This document shows positions 12,590 to 22,700 of a DNA stretch of 64,000 bases, in pieces (the stretch's first letter is position 1; each line of letters begins with the position of its first letter). The notes under the pieces are model-generated. The model did no database searches, had not been told where the DNA came from, and worked only from the letters and a program-made list of their open reading frames with translations. Source of the DNA: Trametes villosa (taxonomy: Eukaryota; Basidiomycota; Agaricomycetes; Polyporales; Polyporaceae); contig PUDQ02000001.1 in NCBI GenBank assembly GCA_002964805.2, positions 8,828,001 to 8,892,000 on the forward strand, read 5' to 3'. Made by a program: the position numbers and the translations under genes.

Positions 12590-13266
12590 GCCTGTTCTGT
12601 GTCTAGCTTAAGACGCCTGCCAAGTGAGCTTGCGATCGTTGGGAGCACTGTTGAGCTAGTATAGAGATATCTCGCCAGGGCGGCCACAACTTACATACTT
12701 GAAGGTTGAGGGCCTTCGGCATTTCCCGACGATGCACTACGCCGAAAGCATAAGCGCCTGGGCTTACTTCCTGCACCCGAACCCTTTCTGGGTTACTATG
12801 ATCTGCACTCATTTCCACATGAATAGAGGTCATCTTCCGTATGCCACGCAAACATCTATCGAGTAGGCTTCGACTAAGTCACCAGATCGCGCGATTTCTG
12901 GATAGCAACCGGCTGGCCCTTTGCGTGCCCATGAACCATCGAACCAGTGGTGAGCGTATGACGGTGTATGGTGTTCTTTCTTCTGCAGTCGGTTAGAGCA
13001 CTCTAGGCACATGCAAGCAAGCATATGTCATATCCAAACGCGAAGACAGATCAATGCCAGAAACGCGGCCCAAGGTACGTAAAGTCCGAAAGTATGCGTG
13101 TAGTCCATGATGAGTGTCCGAGCCTAGTCCGTGTAGATGTCGTATCGAAATTGTTGAGCATGCAGAACGTAAAGAGTAAATGATCAAAGCTTAGTGTTCC
13201 CTATATCGTGAGCTGATGAATCAGTAGGTATCGCACCAATTCTGTGAAACAAACGCGCCACGAACC
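12590..13266. other. Spacer upstream of ARL2 and downstream of the first cerato-platanin gene
   Basis: Both flanking genes are on the minus strand, so this holds the ARL2 promoter and the cerato-platanin 3' UTR. Short open frames are present, but none has a recognisable domain or convincing splice structure. Confidence 0.4.
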
Positions 13267-13689
13267 TCAGAGGCCGCACTGGGACGCGTCGACCTGGGTA
13301 GCCTCCGCCTCAATCCTGCCCAAGAACTCAGCCTGGTTGTTCGTGAGCGTGTTCATCGCCGCGAGCGCGAGGTTGAAGCCCTCATCGGCGTGGTCGACCG
13401 CGAGGACGTTGATGCTCCGCCCGTTGTACGTCAACTGCCAGCATGAGCCGCAGTTGGCCGAGCCCCACGAGACGATTGCGGCCGCGCCCCCGACGTTCGG
13501 GAAGTGGGGGAGCGAGCCGAGGTTGGTGAAGCCCTTCGTCTGCAGCCCGTTCGGCCCGTCTGAGCACGCGGTCGCGCCGAGGTCCTGCGCCGCGTTGTCG
13601 TACGTCTGGTCGTACGAGACGGTCACCGCGAGCGCGGCCGGGAGGAAGAAGAGCGCGAGCGCGGAGAGAGTGGCGGTCTTGAACTGCAT
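13267..13689 (-). CDS. Cerato-platanin family secreted protein, copy 1
   Basis: Small secreted, cell-wall-associated fungal protein with a double-psi beta-barrel. Family members bind chitin oligomers, are surface active and can elicit plant defence. The 140-residue product starts with a signal peptide (about residues 1-21, ending AALA) and then VTVSYDQTYDN, the hallmark of the family. Four cysteines are present, in ACSDGPNGL, NCGSCW and the terminal SQCGL, matching the two conserved disulfides. The gene is a single uninterrupted exon in an intron-rich neighbourhood. By hand alignment it matches copy 2 at about 80 percent of mature residues. A TATA-like box lies about 105 bases upstream. It is divergent from the G1 peptidase gene. 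Whether it acts as an effector, in development or as a wall protein cannot be told from sequence. Confidence 0.96.
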   Translation of the reverse strand: MQFKTATLSALALFFLPAALAVTVSYDQTYDNAAQDLGATACSDGPNGLQTKGFTNLGSLPHFPNVGGAAAIVSWGSANCGSCWQLTYNGRSINVLAVDHADEGFNLALAAMNTLTNNQAEFLGRIEAEATQVDASQCGL

Positions 13690-13790
13690 GGTAGAGACGT
13701 GTTCGGAGGGAGGACGTAGGAGGCGTGAAGGTGAAGCTGAACGCGAGGGATGGGCTGTTCGCTGCTGGTCGCTGACATCTCGCAGTCAGG

Positions 13791-13798
13791 TTTATATA
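13791..13798 (-). promoter_or_regulatory. TATA-like box of cerato-platanin copy 1
   Basis: The minus strand reads TATATAAA about 105 bases before the ATG. The distance allows a start site some 30 bases downstream and a short leader. Copy 2 has a weaker TATAAG at nearly the same distance. Confidence 0.45.
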
Positions 13799-14664
13799 CT
13801 GGCGGAATTGCACCCAGCGGAAGACCGGGCATTCCTGTGAACGCTGCGTGCGCCGGAGGCGGGCACGGGCAGAACAGCGTTCGGCAGCTGCGAAGCGGGG
13901 CTCAAGCGATACGAGCGCAGGTCGGCGGCATTGCCACGCACAGGATCTTCTGCTCAAAGTGTCTTGGTAAGTGTACATTCATACCTTGGGAAGCAGCTGA
14001 CCATTGTTTGCTCACCCAAGCCACAGCTCTACTTGAGTGGACTTGAGCGCAAGTAGCCAGGGAGTTGTGGAACCTGAGCCGTCCGAACCCTGTCTGCTCT
14101 TACAAAAATTCGAGGAGGGTTGTCGGGTCGGTCTAGAACCAATCCTCACGCGAAGTCGGCCCTTCAAGTTCTTGCGGGAGCTCAACGCCGGCGGGATATG
14201 CATCGCATCATTGATGCGCTTGCCTGCGGGCTCGGCATCGTAAGCCACTTGACTATATCAAAGCGCCGCTCTCGACAATAGGCTACAGTATGTACTCAAG
14301 AAATACTCATGGTGGGTATTGCTATGGCGGTCGAACCATAGTATGTTGCGAGACGATACGATCATTAACGCAACTTCCCGCCGCGATGCAAGTCAAGGGC
14401 CCCGTCCCCAGTAACTTCATAGCCGCATACACGACGTTGGAGAAGAGAGACAAGGTAGGTAATCCAAGGGTTTCCAAGACCTCGTGAACTGACTGCGCGC
14501 GTATATTACGGAGGTCATCCCGGCCTCTCTAGAGCCCATTCTCTTTAGCTGCGCAACAGGCTAGTGCGATGATCCACATCTCCTAGGACGGGCCAGACGC
14601 GAATGGACCTTCGTGTGGATCAATCAGCACAGGATGTGCGCATGTGCTGCCATCTCCCAGACCA

Positions 14665-14674
14665 TACATATATC
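14665..14674 (+). promoter_or_regulatory. TATA-like sequence before the G1 peptidase gene
   Basis: The plus strand reads ACATATAT about 60 bases before the chosen ATG at 14733. It is a candidate core promoter element only; the match is by eye. Confidence 0.3.
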
Positions 14675-14732
14675 CTGAGGTCTGGTGAATGCTCGGCCCT
14701 TGGACCGATCGACTGTGTTCCTTCAACTCACG

Positions 14733-15732
14733 ATGCATATGCTCACCGTATCCTTCGTCTGCTTCATCATCCTCACAGGGCAAGCCCTCGCACGGCCATC
14801 GACCTTCGCCGAGCGCGCCCTCCGACGCGGCCGCCCCGCCATCCCCATAAGAGCCGCCGTCTCCGCATCTCAGGACGGCACACCGACGAACCTCGCCTCC
14901 GCACATCCAACCGCGCAGAGCAGCAACTGGGCGGGAGTTGTTCTCGCCTCTCCACCCTCGGGCGAGAACTTCACCGCGGTCTCCGGCACGTTCGCCGTGC
15001 CTACGCTCGCGCCCAGTGCATACGCGGCCGCGAGCATCTGGCTCGGGATAGACGGGTGGGAGACCGATACCGCGACGTCGGGGCTGTTCCAGGCGGGCGT
15101 CGACTGCTGGGTCGAGGACGGCGCGCTGACGTACGACGCGTGGTACGAGTGGGTGCCGGACTCGTCCTGGAACTTCACGGACTTTCGCGTGGGCGCAGGC
15201 GACGTGCTCACGTTCCGGCTCGTCGCGACGAGCGACAGGACGGGCACGATCGACATCGACAACGCGACGACAGGGCAGAAGACATCGAAGGTGCTGAGCG
15301 CGCCGCCGTCGCCGCCGTTTAGCAAGCCGGTGAGCGGGCGTGCTTCATCGGGATAGTTGTGATGCTGATGGTGGGGTCTGTACCAGCAATTGTCGTTGCA
15401 AACGGCGGAGTGGATCATGGAGGACTTCTTCTGGTATGGACAGGTGCCGCTCGCAGACTTTGGCTCGGTGAGTAGTCGCGCCCCATGTGACCGCGTTTGA
15501 GTGCACGCGCTCACCACCAGGCGCTCAGATCACCTTCACGGACGCGTCCGCTACGACGAGTGCAGGGAGGTCTGTGGACCTGTCAGATAGCACTGTTGTC
15601 GATCTGGTCCTCGCGAAAAAGGTGAGTAACGAATGCAAGTCAGGTGACGCTGCTGACATGGCTCCCTAGGTGCGGACGGAGGTAACGTTCGGCAGCGCAT
15701 CCTCGGCGACCGTGAAATACCTCAGCGCGTGA
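14733..15732 (+). CDS. Secreted glutamic endopeptidase, family G1 (eqolisin)
   Basis: Acid peptidase of the scytalidoglutamic/aspergilloglutamic type, active outside the cell at low pH. The chosen start MHMLTVSFV begins a signal peptide (ending near ALA); an in-frame ATG 48 bases upstream would bury it. A short basic propeptide follows, then the mature domain with [41 protein letters not shown] and, after the first intron, [11 protein letters not shown]. The family's catalytic pair is the glutamine of the QxG-D motif (here FQAGVD) and the glutamate of the EF-IIEDF motif (here EWIMEDF, codon at about 15420-15422); both are retained. Three short introns split the 3' half. The stop is at 15730-15732, 113 bases from the acyl-CoA dehydrogenase stop on the other strand. 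Confidence 0.93.
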
Positions 15733-15845
15733 TGTCCACTGTGTAGCCAGGGGCCAGGGCGAAGCTGGTTTGAAGTCGTAGATTGTTGACGATCCTCGTA
15801 TGGTAGTGGTATGTATGAGTACATGAGAACAGACGGTGAATAACG

Positions 15846-17516
15846 TTATGAGTACTGCTTCTGGATAAACTTCGCGATTGTCTGCAGCTGGATGTTCGAC
15901 GTTCCCTCGTAGATAGCGCCCTGCGTTGCAAGAGATGTTAGCGCTGTGCGTACGACAGATAGATACCACCGAACTAACGATCTTCGAATCCCGCCAGTAC
16001 TTCTCGATGCCGGTTTCCCTCGTGAAACCAACACCGCCCGCCCACTCAATTGCGGAGCCCGAGACCTTCTGTGCGACCTGACTCGCGTAGTACTTCGCGA
16101 TCGCAGCCTCGCGGACGAAGTCAAGGCCTTCCTCCTTGCGCCGCGCGGCGTTGTAGGTCAACAAACGCGCCGCCTCGAGCTCGATAGCCGCCTCCGCCTG
16201 CTGGAACGCCATGCCCTGGAACGTCGCGACGGGCTTGCCGAACTGCGAGCGCTCAAAGGTGTACGGGACCGCCTTGTCGAATGCGCCCTGCGCCAGGCCG
16301 AGCATCTGTGCAGCGATACCGATACGGCCTGCGACACGCGTCAGTGCTTGAAATGCATACTAAGGCAGAACCTGCACACCTTCGTTCAAGATCTCGATGG
16401 CAATCTTGTAGCCCTTGCCCTCGCCGCCGATGACGTTCTCCGCAGGCACACGCAGGTCATCGAAAGCGAGCGAGCACGTCGAGGAAGCACGGATGCCGAG
16501 CTTCTGCTCCTTCTTCGCAATCTTGATGCCCATATCCTTGGTCGCGATGAAGCACGTAATGCCCTTGTAACCCTTACTCGGGTCAATCTGACATACACGC
16601 GTTCAGCGACAAGGCAGTTCAAGACGAAGGAGCGCGAACGTACGTTGGCGAAGATGAGGAAGAAGTCCGCCTCGTACGAGTTCGTAATCCACATCTTCGT
16701 GCCGTTGATAATCCAGTGGTCGCCGTCCTTCTTTGCGCGGGTCTGCAGAGCGAACGCATCTGATCCAGAGGCGGGCTCTGAAAGACAGAAGGAACCGAGC
16801 TGTATGCAAATCAAGATATTAGTATGCTGACCATAGTAGTGATAACGTGTCGCGTACTGAGGACTCGGCGAGCTTGGGTAACCACTTGTCTTGCTGCTCC
16901 TTGGTACCATACTTCCGAACGACGGTGTTCACGAGGGTGTTGTGCACATCGCACAGCACGGATACCGAGGGGTCAACTCGGGCGAGCTCTTCGATAGCGA
17001 TGATGGCAGAGGTAAACGACGACTCTGCGCCACCATGGTCCGCGCTCGTCTCAATGCCCATAAGCTGGAACGGGGAGAGTCAATAGGTGCAACAAGCACA
17101 ACGCAGCGGGGGACGTACCCCCTGCTCAAAGAGACCCTTGATGACTGCAGGGTCCATCATCTCGTTCTCGTCCATCTCTCGGACCTTGGGTCCAACTACA
17201 TCCTGCGCGAACCTCCGCACTACGTCGCCCCGGTAACGTCAGTACACGGGCTGCATGAACACTCAGGACAAGACTCACCCGACTCCCGGAGCATTAGCTC
17301 CTCCTCCGTGAAGGCATCAAGAGAGGTAGGCGTAGCCTCAGATGAGACTACTTGTGAGCGAGAGAAGTGCCTAAGCAGATGCGCTTTCATTCAGCACTGG
17401 CACTGCGTATGAGGATCCTAGACAACGTACCGCGCAGCGATCCTAGGAGCCACCGACGCTCTCTGGCGCAGGGCAGACGTTGTGGGCTTTGCAACACGAG
17501 CAGCAGAGCGAAACAT
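15846..17516 (-). CDS. Mitochondrial acyl-CoA dehydrogenase, short/branched-chain type
   Basis: FAD enzyme of beta-oxidation or branched-chain amino acid breakdown. The start at 17516 ([20 protein letters not shown]) is a classic arginine/serine-rich mitochondrial presequence; an upstream in-frame ATG at 17759 would hide it. After it come [41 protein letters not shown], the FAD/substrate motif [66 protein letters not shown] and the C-terminal [19 protein letters not shown]. The glutamate of YEGTSN sits where short/branched-chain enzymes have their catalytic base. Length is about 410-420 residues, as expected. About seven short introns. Chain-length preference is inferred from overall resemblance to the ACADSB group and is not certain. 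Confidence 0.9.
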
Positions 17517-18085
17517 GGTGAAGTAATGGCAGGCGTAGATGGTCGTGGTCGAGGTGGAGGAGAAAGCGGGATTTATGGCGGTAGGGGGACGGGTGACGAG
17601 GGCCCGACCCCGGATTCTCTCCCCAACCTCGGGCGCTTCCCAGTTGAGCGCGGGGGCGGGGTAATCACATGTCCTCCCGCCGCGCGGAGCTTGCGCCCTT
17701 CGGAGTTCGGCCCGCACCTGGTGCTTGCCATCATCATCCCAGTCGCGCATTCCGTTCACTGAACGAGCATCGACCCACAGAGATGCTCAGGAAACACTCA
17801 TGTCCGACAGCTCTTCGCGCGAACTGAGTGTTCAGCACAGGAGAGGAATTATACATTGTACAAGCAAGTCCGTTATGAGGGGTACACTACATGGGTTATC
17901 GAGGACAACTACAGAGATGGGTACAAGTCCGTGGTAACACATCGAAGTCCACAAGTGTCCGAATGATCATGAGAGTCCGTAAGCCGTGTTAAGTGTCCGT
18001 TGTTGAGAGCATGCTGCATCTAAAACGAAATAGCGTTGGTTAGTCTCGAGCTATTTGCAGCAAACCCGGCACTTGCCTCGAGCGA
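17517..18085. other. Spacer, acyl-CoA dehydrogenase promoter side / cerato-platanin 2 3' side
   Basis: Both neighbours are on the minus strand. The segment should hold the dehydrogenase promoter and the 3' UTR of the second cerato-platanin gene. No gene, RNA or repeat was recognised. Confidence 0.4.
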
Positions 18086-18502
18086 TTAGAGTCCGCACTG
18101 GGACGCGGCGACCTGGGTGGCCTGCGCGTCGATCCTGCCCAAGAACTCCGCCTGGTTGTTCGTGAGCGTGTTCATCGCCGCGAGGGCAATGTTGAACCCA
18201 GCGTCGGTGTGGTCGACCGCAAGCACGTTGATGCTCCGCCCGTTGTACGTCAGCTTCCAGCACGAGCCGCACTGGGCCGAGTTCCACCCGCCGACGGCAG
18301 CCGCGCCGCCGAGGTTGGGGAAATGCGGGAGCGAGCCGAAGGTGCTGAAGCCCTTGGTGAGCAGGCCGTTCGGGCCGTCGGAGCAGGCGACAGTGTGGAG
18401 GTCGCCGCCCCTGTTGTCGTAGGTCTGGTCGTACGAGACCGTGACGGCAAGCGCGCTCGAGACGGCGGCGGTGAGGGCGAGGATGAGGGTGGTGAACTGC
18501 AT
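18086..18502 (-). CDS. Cerato-platanin family secreted protein, copy 2
   Basis: Paralogue of the copy at 13.3 kb, 138 residues, also a single exon in the same orientation. Signal peptide at about residues 1-19 (ending ALA), then VTVSYDQTYDN and the four conserved cysteines (ACSDGPNGL, QCGSCW, SQCGL). The two copies share a long identical run from ALAAMNTLTNN through EFLGRI. At DNA level this 3' half is also very similar, including many third codon positions, which fits recent duplication or gene conversion. The most variable stretches are the signal peptide and residues around positions 12-20 and 50-60 of the mature chain. Its promoter differs more than its coding part, so expression may have diverged. 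Confidence 0.96.
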   Translation of the reverse strand: MQFTTLILALTAAVSSALAVTVSYDQTYDNRGGDLHTVACSDGPNGLLTKGFSTFGSLPHFPNLGGAAAVGGWNSAQCGSCWKLTYNGRSINVLAVDHTDAGFNIALAAMNTLTNNQAEFLGRIDAQATQVAASQCGL

Positions 18503-18616
18503 GGCGAGGAAGGGGAGGGAGGTTGGGTGTGCGGAGGCGGGTGTGGATGTGGTTGAGGAGGTGGGTTGCGAGACTGGTGAGTCACTGCTGGGCTGTTGGG
18601 CTCACCGCTCCCCGTA

Positions 18617-18622
18617 CTTATA
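18617..18622 (-). promoter_or_regulatory. TATA-like box of cerato-platanin copy 2
   Basis: The minus strand reads TATAAG about 115-120 bases before the ATG, close to the spacing of the TATATAAA box of copy 1. Confidence 0.35.
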
Positions 18623-19416
18623 CCTCTGCACCCCTCCCTCCGACTGGCATGGAAGTAGTGCTTGTCCGTCCGACCAAGGCCAGTCTGGGCGGTCACAAGA
18701 ACGCGTTTGATGGAACGGGCCATGTGCACCGAGGCCCGGTGGCACGTCGAACGTCTGTCGTTCACACAAAGCCGCCGCTGGGGCCTCCCGAGCCCTCATG
18801 GGACCGCCCTACGGGCATGTCAACACCGTTTGGACGCACAGCAAACATCGCGGATCAGAACGCGACGTCATACATCGGCCGATGGGCCTCCTCAGCCAAC
18901 ATGCCAGAAAATCTGTAGAGCAATCAGCACACTTATTCTGACCCGCAGCAGGCGTGTTTTCCCCGCTCAGCACCGCACTCACCTATGTGGTACCACTTGA
19001 GTTGTGTGCTGAGGCGCAGCAGGGAGCAGTCATTCAAGGCTACAGCTGTCCGTGAACACAGGATGCTATAGGTCCTCGATGCCCGAATGCCTCGAACATT
19101 CTCGTCGAACGGCCCGCTGGCCAGCTGGTCGACGTGAGAGTCGGCATCAGAAGACAACCATGGGCGCCTACGGTTTGTACTGAATACTGAACAGTCGCGC
19201 GGGGCTCGTGCGGATCGGCGGCGGCGGCGGCGGCCTCGTGAGATGGGTGCAGTGTGCCCTAGTAGTGCATACACCGCGTAAAGAGCGGGCGGTGTGAGCT
19301 CTAGGCTCTGTAACAGAGCGTACCGCATCGGCATTTACGTACCGGATGACTTACGGTCGAGCCTGGGGCGCCGGGGGCCGAGCGGAAGAACCTGCAGCTG
19401 CCGCAGGTCGCGAGCG

Positions 19417-19442
19417 GCCTCGCAGGCCTCGCAGGGCCTCAG
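19417..19442 (+). repeat. Short direct repeat of a 9-base GC-rich unit
   Basis: Two adjacent copies of GCCTCGCAG followed by a partial copy with one inserted G. It is intergenic, and no function is suggested. Confidence 0.5.
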
Positions 19443-19740
19443 CGCGACATGGGATCCATTGCAGGTGGGTCTACTACAGGAATATTACACGCGGCGACGA
19501 GCCCGCCAGTTAAGAATAGGTTAAACTAGGTACAATGCGAGAGGTAAGGCGAGAGGTAATGCGAGATGACACAGAGCATGCGCGACAGCTGGCGATGAGT
19601 GAGGTAGGGGACTATATCGAGCTATCCATAACTAATGTACACCACCCAAGTGAGGCCGGAGATGGAGGGGAGAACGGGGTTCGTGGAGGTTTCCGGAAGG
19701 TATCCGAGGGAAGGAGAAAATCGCGAGACGAGACGGTTTC

Positions 19741-22700
19741 CTACGAGTCGTTGGCGCCGCCGCTGAGAGCCGCGCGCATGACCTCCAGCGCGGCCAGGTG
19801 GAACGGCAACCCAGGGGCTGCATGCAACTTCCACCTTGCGCGCGCGAGCACGGAAAGGTCGTGGAAGTTGCGGACGATGTCGCCCATGTGCTCGCTGTGG
19901 ACCTGCTCGGGGGAGAGCGCCGCGTGCTTCTTGGGGATCTCGTACATCGACCGCAAGGAGCGCGTGACGTGCAGTTGGAAGATGCGCATGGTGGAGACGG
20001 ACGTGTGGTCAGCGGCGGACGGCGCGCAGATGACCGCACTCCAGCCGGGGACACGCAGAGCGTCCAGGGCGTGCTGCTGGTGTGAGGTGGCGTCCGCTTC
20101 GTCGTCGAGGTCGGGGACGTAGGGCAGATCAGAGGAACCGGGGATGACTGCAGGAGGGATGCACTTGGCAGATCGTTCGACGACATAACTTGGGGACACG
20201 ACCGAGTTCTGCGGAGGAGAGAGGGAGTAGGTTACCAGGGAGGCGTCAGAAAAGATAGTATGGGAGGAGCGCGTAGATGATCTGGTGGGAACAGCGGGCG
20301 CCGAGTTCCTCCGGACGATGTCGACGTGAGCGATGTCCGAGGATGCCAAGAATGTCCAGGCGTTCTCGTTGTCGACAGCCAGGAGCGTGACGTGGATGGG
20401 AGGGATCTCGGAAGACATTGACACCACGGAATCCAGGTGTAAGACCCATGCTAGCGTGTCGAGCGTAAGCAGCCCAATTCAGCACGTTGAACATGATGCA
20501 AAATCCACTCACTGTCTATCTCCGAATGCACCATAACGCCCAGCTTGGTGATGACGATCCTCCATTCAACGTTTGCACGCTTCGCAAACTCGTGCACGAA
20601 GCTCCAGACCTGGCTGACCAGGAAGCTCTCGACATTGTCGTCGGGCGTCAGGAAGGCCTTGATCTCGTGCGCTTCGCCCGCCGCATCGACGCAGGCGGCC
20701 AGTATCCAGCGACCGCAGCTCGAGACTTGGTAGCCCACGTGCAGCAGCATGTGCCGGTTCATGACACCGAGCGAAGAGACAGACGACTCCAGCGCGTACG
20801 ACACCTGAGGCGGAAGCGGATCCGAACGGGACTTGTTGCCGGCTGTGCAGATCAGAGCGTAGGCGGGAGCCTCGAAGTAGCCGGTCATGACAGCACTGCG
20901 CGCGAAGAACTCGCGGGACATAGCGCGAGTGACGGGGACCAGGATGCGGTCGTAGACACTGCAGACGAAGTCATCCAAGCCACCGAGGTTAGCGACAGGG
21001 TGAGTATGGATGCCCTCGATGAGTGACTCAGGTACGAAGTGAACCAGGATGTCGCCTGAGGACTGTGCCCTAAAGCGGCGCACCGCAGAGAGGATCTGGC
21101 GAAGAATGGTTGATGAAGATGAGATGATGTGCGGTGGTGTGGCAATGTAGAAGACGAGGTATGGGTGTCGCGTGGGGATGGTCGAGACGAAGCTCACTGC
21201 AAGCAGCGCAGATATTCAGACAAAGTATACGTATAAGCAGGAGTTGACATACTGAGGGTCTTGCGAAGGGTGTCGAAGCGCGTGGGTACCAAACCGGGCT
21301 TGGTACAATGGCTTGAAATCCCAGCGACGTGCGAGCCAAAGTTCTTGGCCTACCAACTTGTCAGTGACGAGCATGAGGGGGAATGTACGAAGGCCTACGG
21401 CATATGCGGATGACACCCTGCTAAGCCAGCCCTCGAGCTCAGCCTCGCGTTCCTCGTCGACGCCTTCATAGAAGATGAAGGCCGTGACATCCTTGGGCCC
21501 CGCGCGTGGAGTTAGTCCAAGCTTCTCCCAAAACCGAAGCGACGTCGAGGACAGCTGTATAACAGTATCATCTTTCCCGATAGCGAGCATAGGGGGCTCG
21601 AGGGTACGGAGTGAAACTGTGTCCTGGTCATCCGGCGCCCCTACAACAGACCCGTCAGCTAAATTCGGCAATAGATAGACATTCTTTTACCTCCGAACAC
21701 GTCTTGCAATGCAGTCGGGGATCGCGTGCCTGGGTCAGCGCTGAGTAGCTTTCCGATATACTTCGCATCGGCCTGCCACAGCTTTGCCGGAAGGACGGGC
21801 GGGGAAAACGAGAGCGACGCATTGGCTCGCCACGCCTCTGCCCACAGCGGGTTCTCGACCACCTCCTTGACCAAGATCTGCGCAGCCGCCTCCAGAGACT
21901 TTGACTTCTCCGACGCCGCGCCGAGAATGGCAGCAGGAGACACTGGAGTAGGTACTGAAATCAGTGGTGCATGGCCCGGAGGGCTCGACGCGGTAGTACC
22001 TGGCGGCCGCAGAGTCGTGCAGAGAGGAAGGAGGTGGGCATGGTGAAAGTGAGTATGAAGCAAGGTGGGGCCGAGGGGGAGGTAGGATGGTGGGGGCGTC
22101 GACGGCCGGGGTGCGGACGTTGTCTCCTCATCTTCCACCCACAGCTCGTCTTCTGACTCCTCCGAGTCGACCTCAGCCGTCGGTGGGGAGCTGCTCTGCC
22201 ACTCCTCAGGCTCGCGATAGTAGTCCCACGCGGACGCTCGTCGCTGGTCGCGCACGCCCTGCGCTGCCACCTTGCGCTTGACCCCGATAAGCTTCCGGAC
22301 GACGCCTATCCGGGGATCCGTGACTGCGCTGTAGTGCTGCTTCCAGCCAGAAAGAGCGGGTGATCCACCTCTGCTGAACACAATCGCCTCGGCGCGGTCG
22401 TGGTCTGCGGGCGGAGAGGGCAGTGCAAACTTCCCGACCGCATACTTCCCGTCGGCTTCTCGGTGACTGGATGCAAACGGGATGGGGTCGAATGTGCTGG
22501 ATCCGATGGAGGATAGGCTCGACTTGCGCGCTTCGTGCCCCTTGTACGGATCGAGAAGCTGCACAGCGGGTGTGGTGGGGGCAGAGTGAGAGGACGGTGT
22601 CTTGGTGGGCGAGGGAGGAAGCAGCTCGGGCGGCATAGAGCTGTCCATCCCATGCAGGTCGCCCGCGTTCCGTGGGGTGAACGGATCGCCGAGGTGCGTC

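Larger units (their letters stand above)
13690..14732. other. Divergent intergenic region, cerato-platanin 1 / G1 peptidase
   Basis: Two genes for secreted proteins are transcribed outward from this 1.04 kb segment, which must hold both promoters. TATA-like sequences are found near each start (listed separately). No other gene was recognised. Confidence 0.5.
18503..19740. other. Spacer upstream of cerato-platanin 2, downstream of MED13
   Basis: This 1.24 kb stretch holds the promoter of copy 2 and the 3' UTR of MED13. It contains a GGC run near 19212 and a short direct repeat (listed). No coding potential with recognisable homology was seen. Confidence 0.4.

Noticed and set aside
15946..16830. 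294-codon plus-strand open frame
   Set aside because: It lies antisense to the acyl-CoA dehydrogenase exons, which have clear family motifs. Its product is rich in Arg and Leu without any domain, as expected for a shadow frame in GC-rich DNA.
19212..19230. GGC run near 19212 as a possible coding repeat
   Set aside because: It lies in intergenic DNA and no flanking frame shows coding character; a simple GC-rich run.
20487..21026. 179-codon plus-strand open frame
   Set aside because: Antisense to the conserved C-terminal region of MED13.
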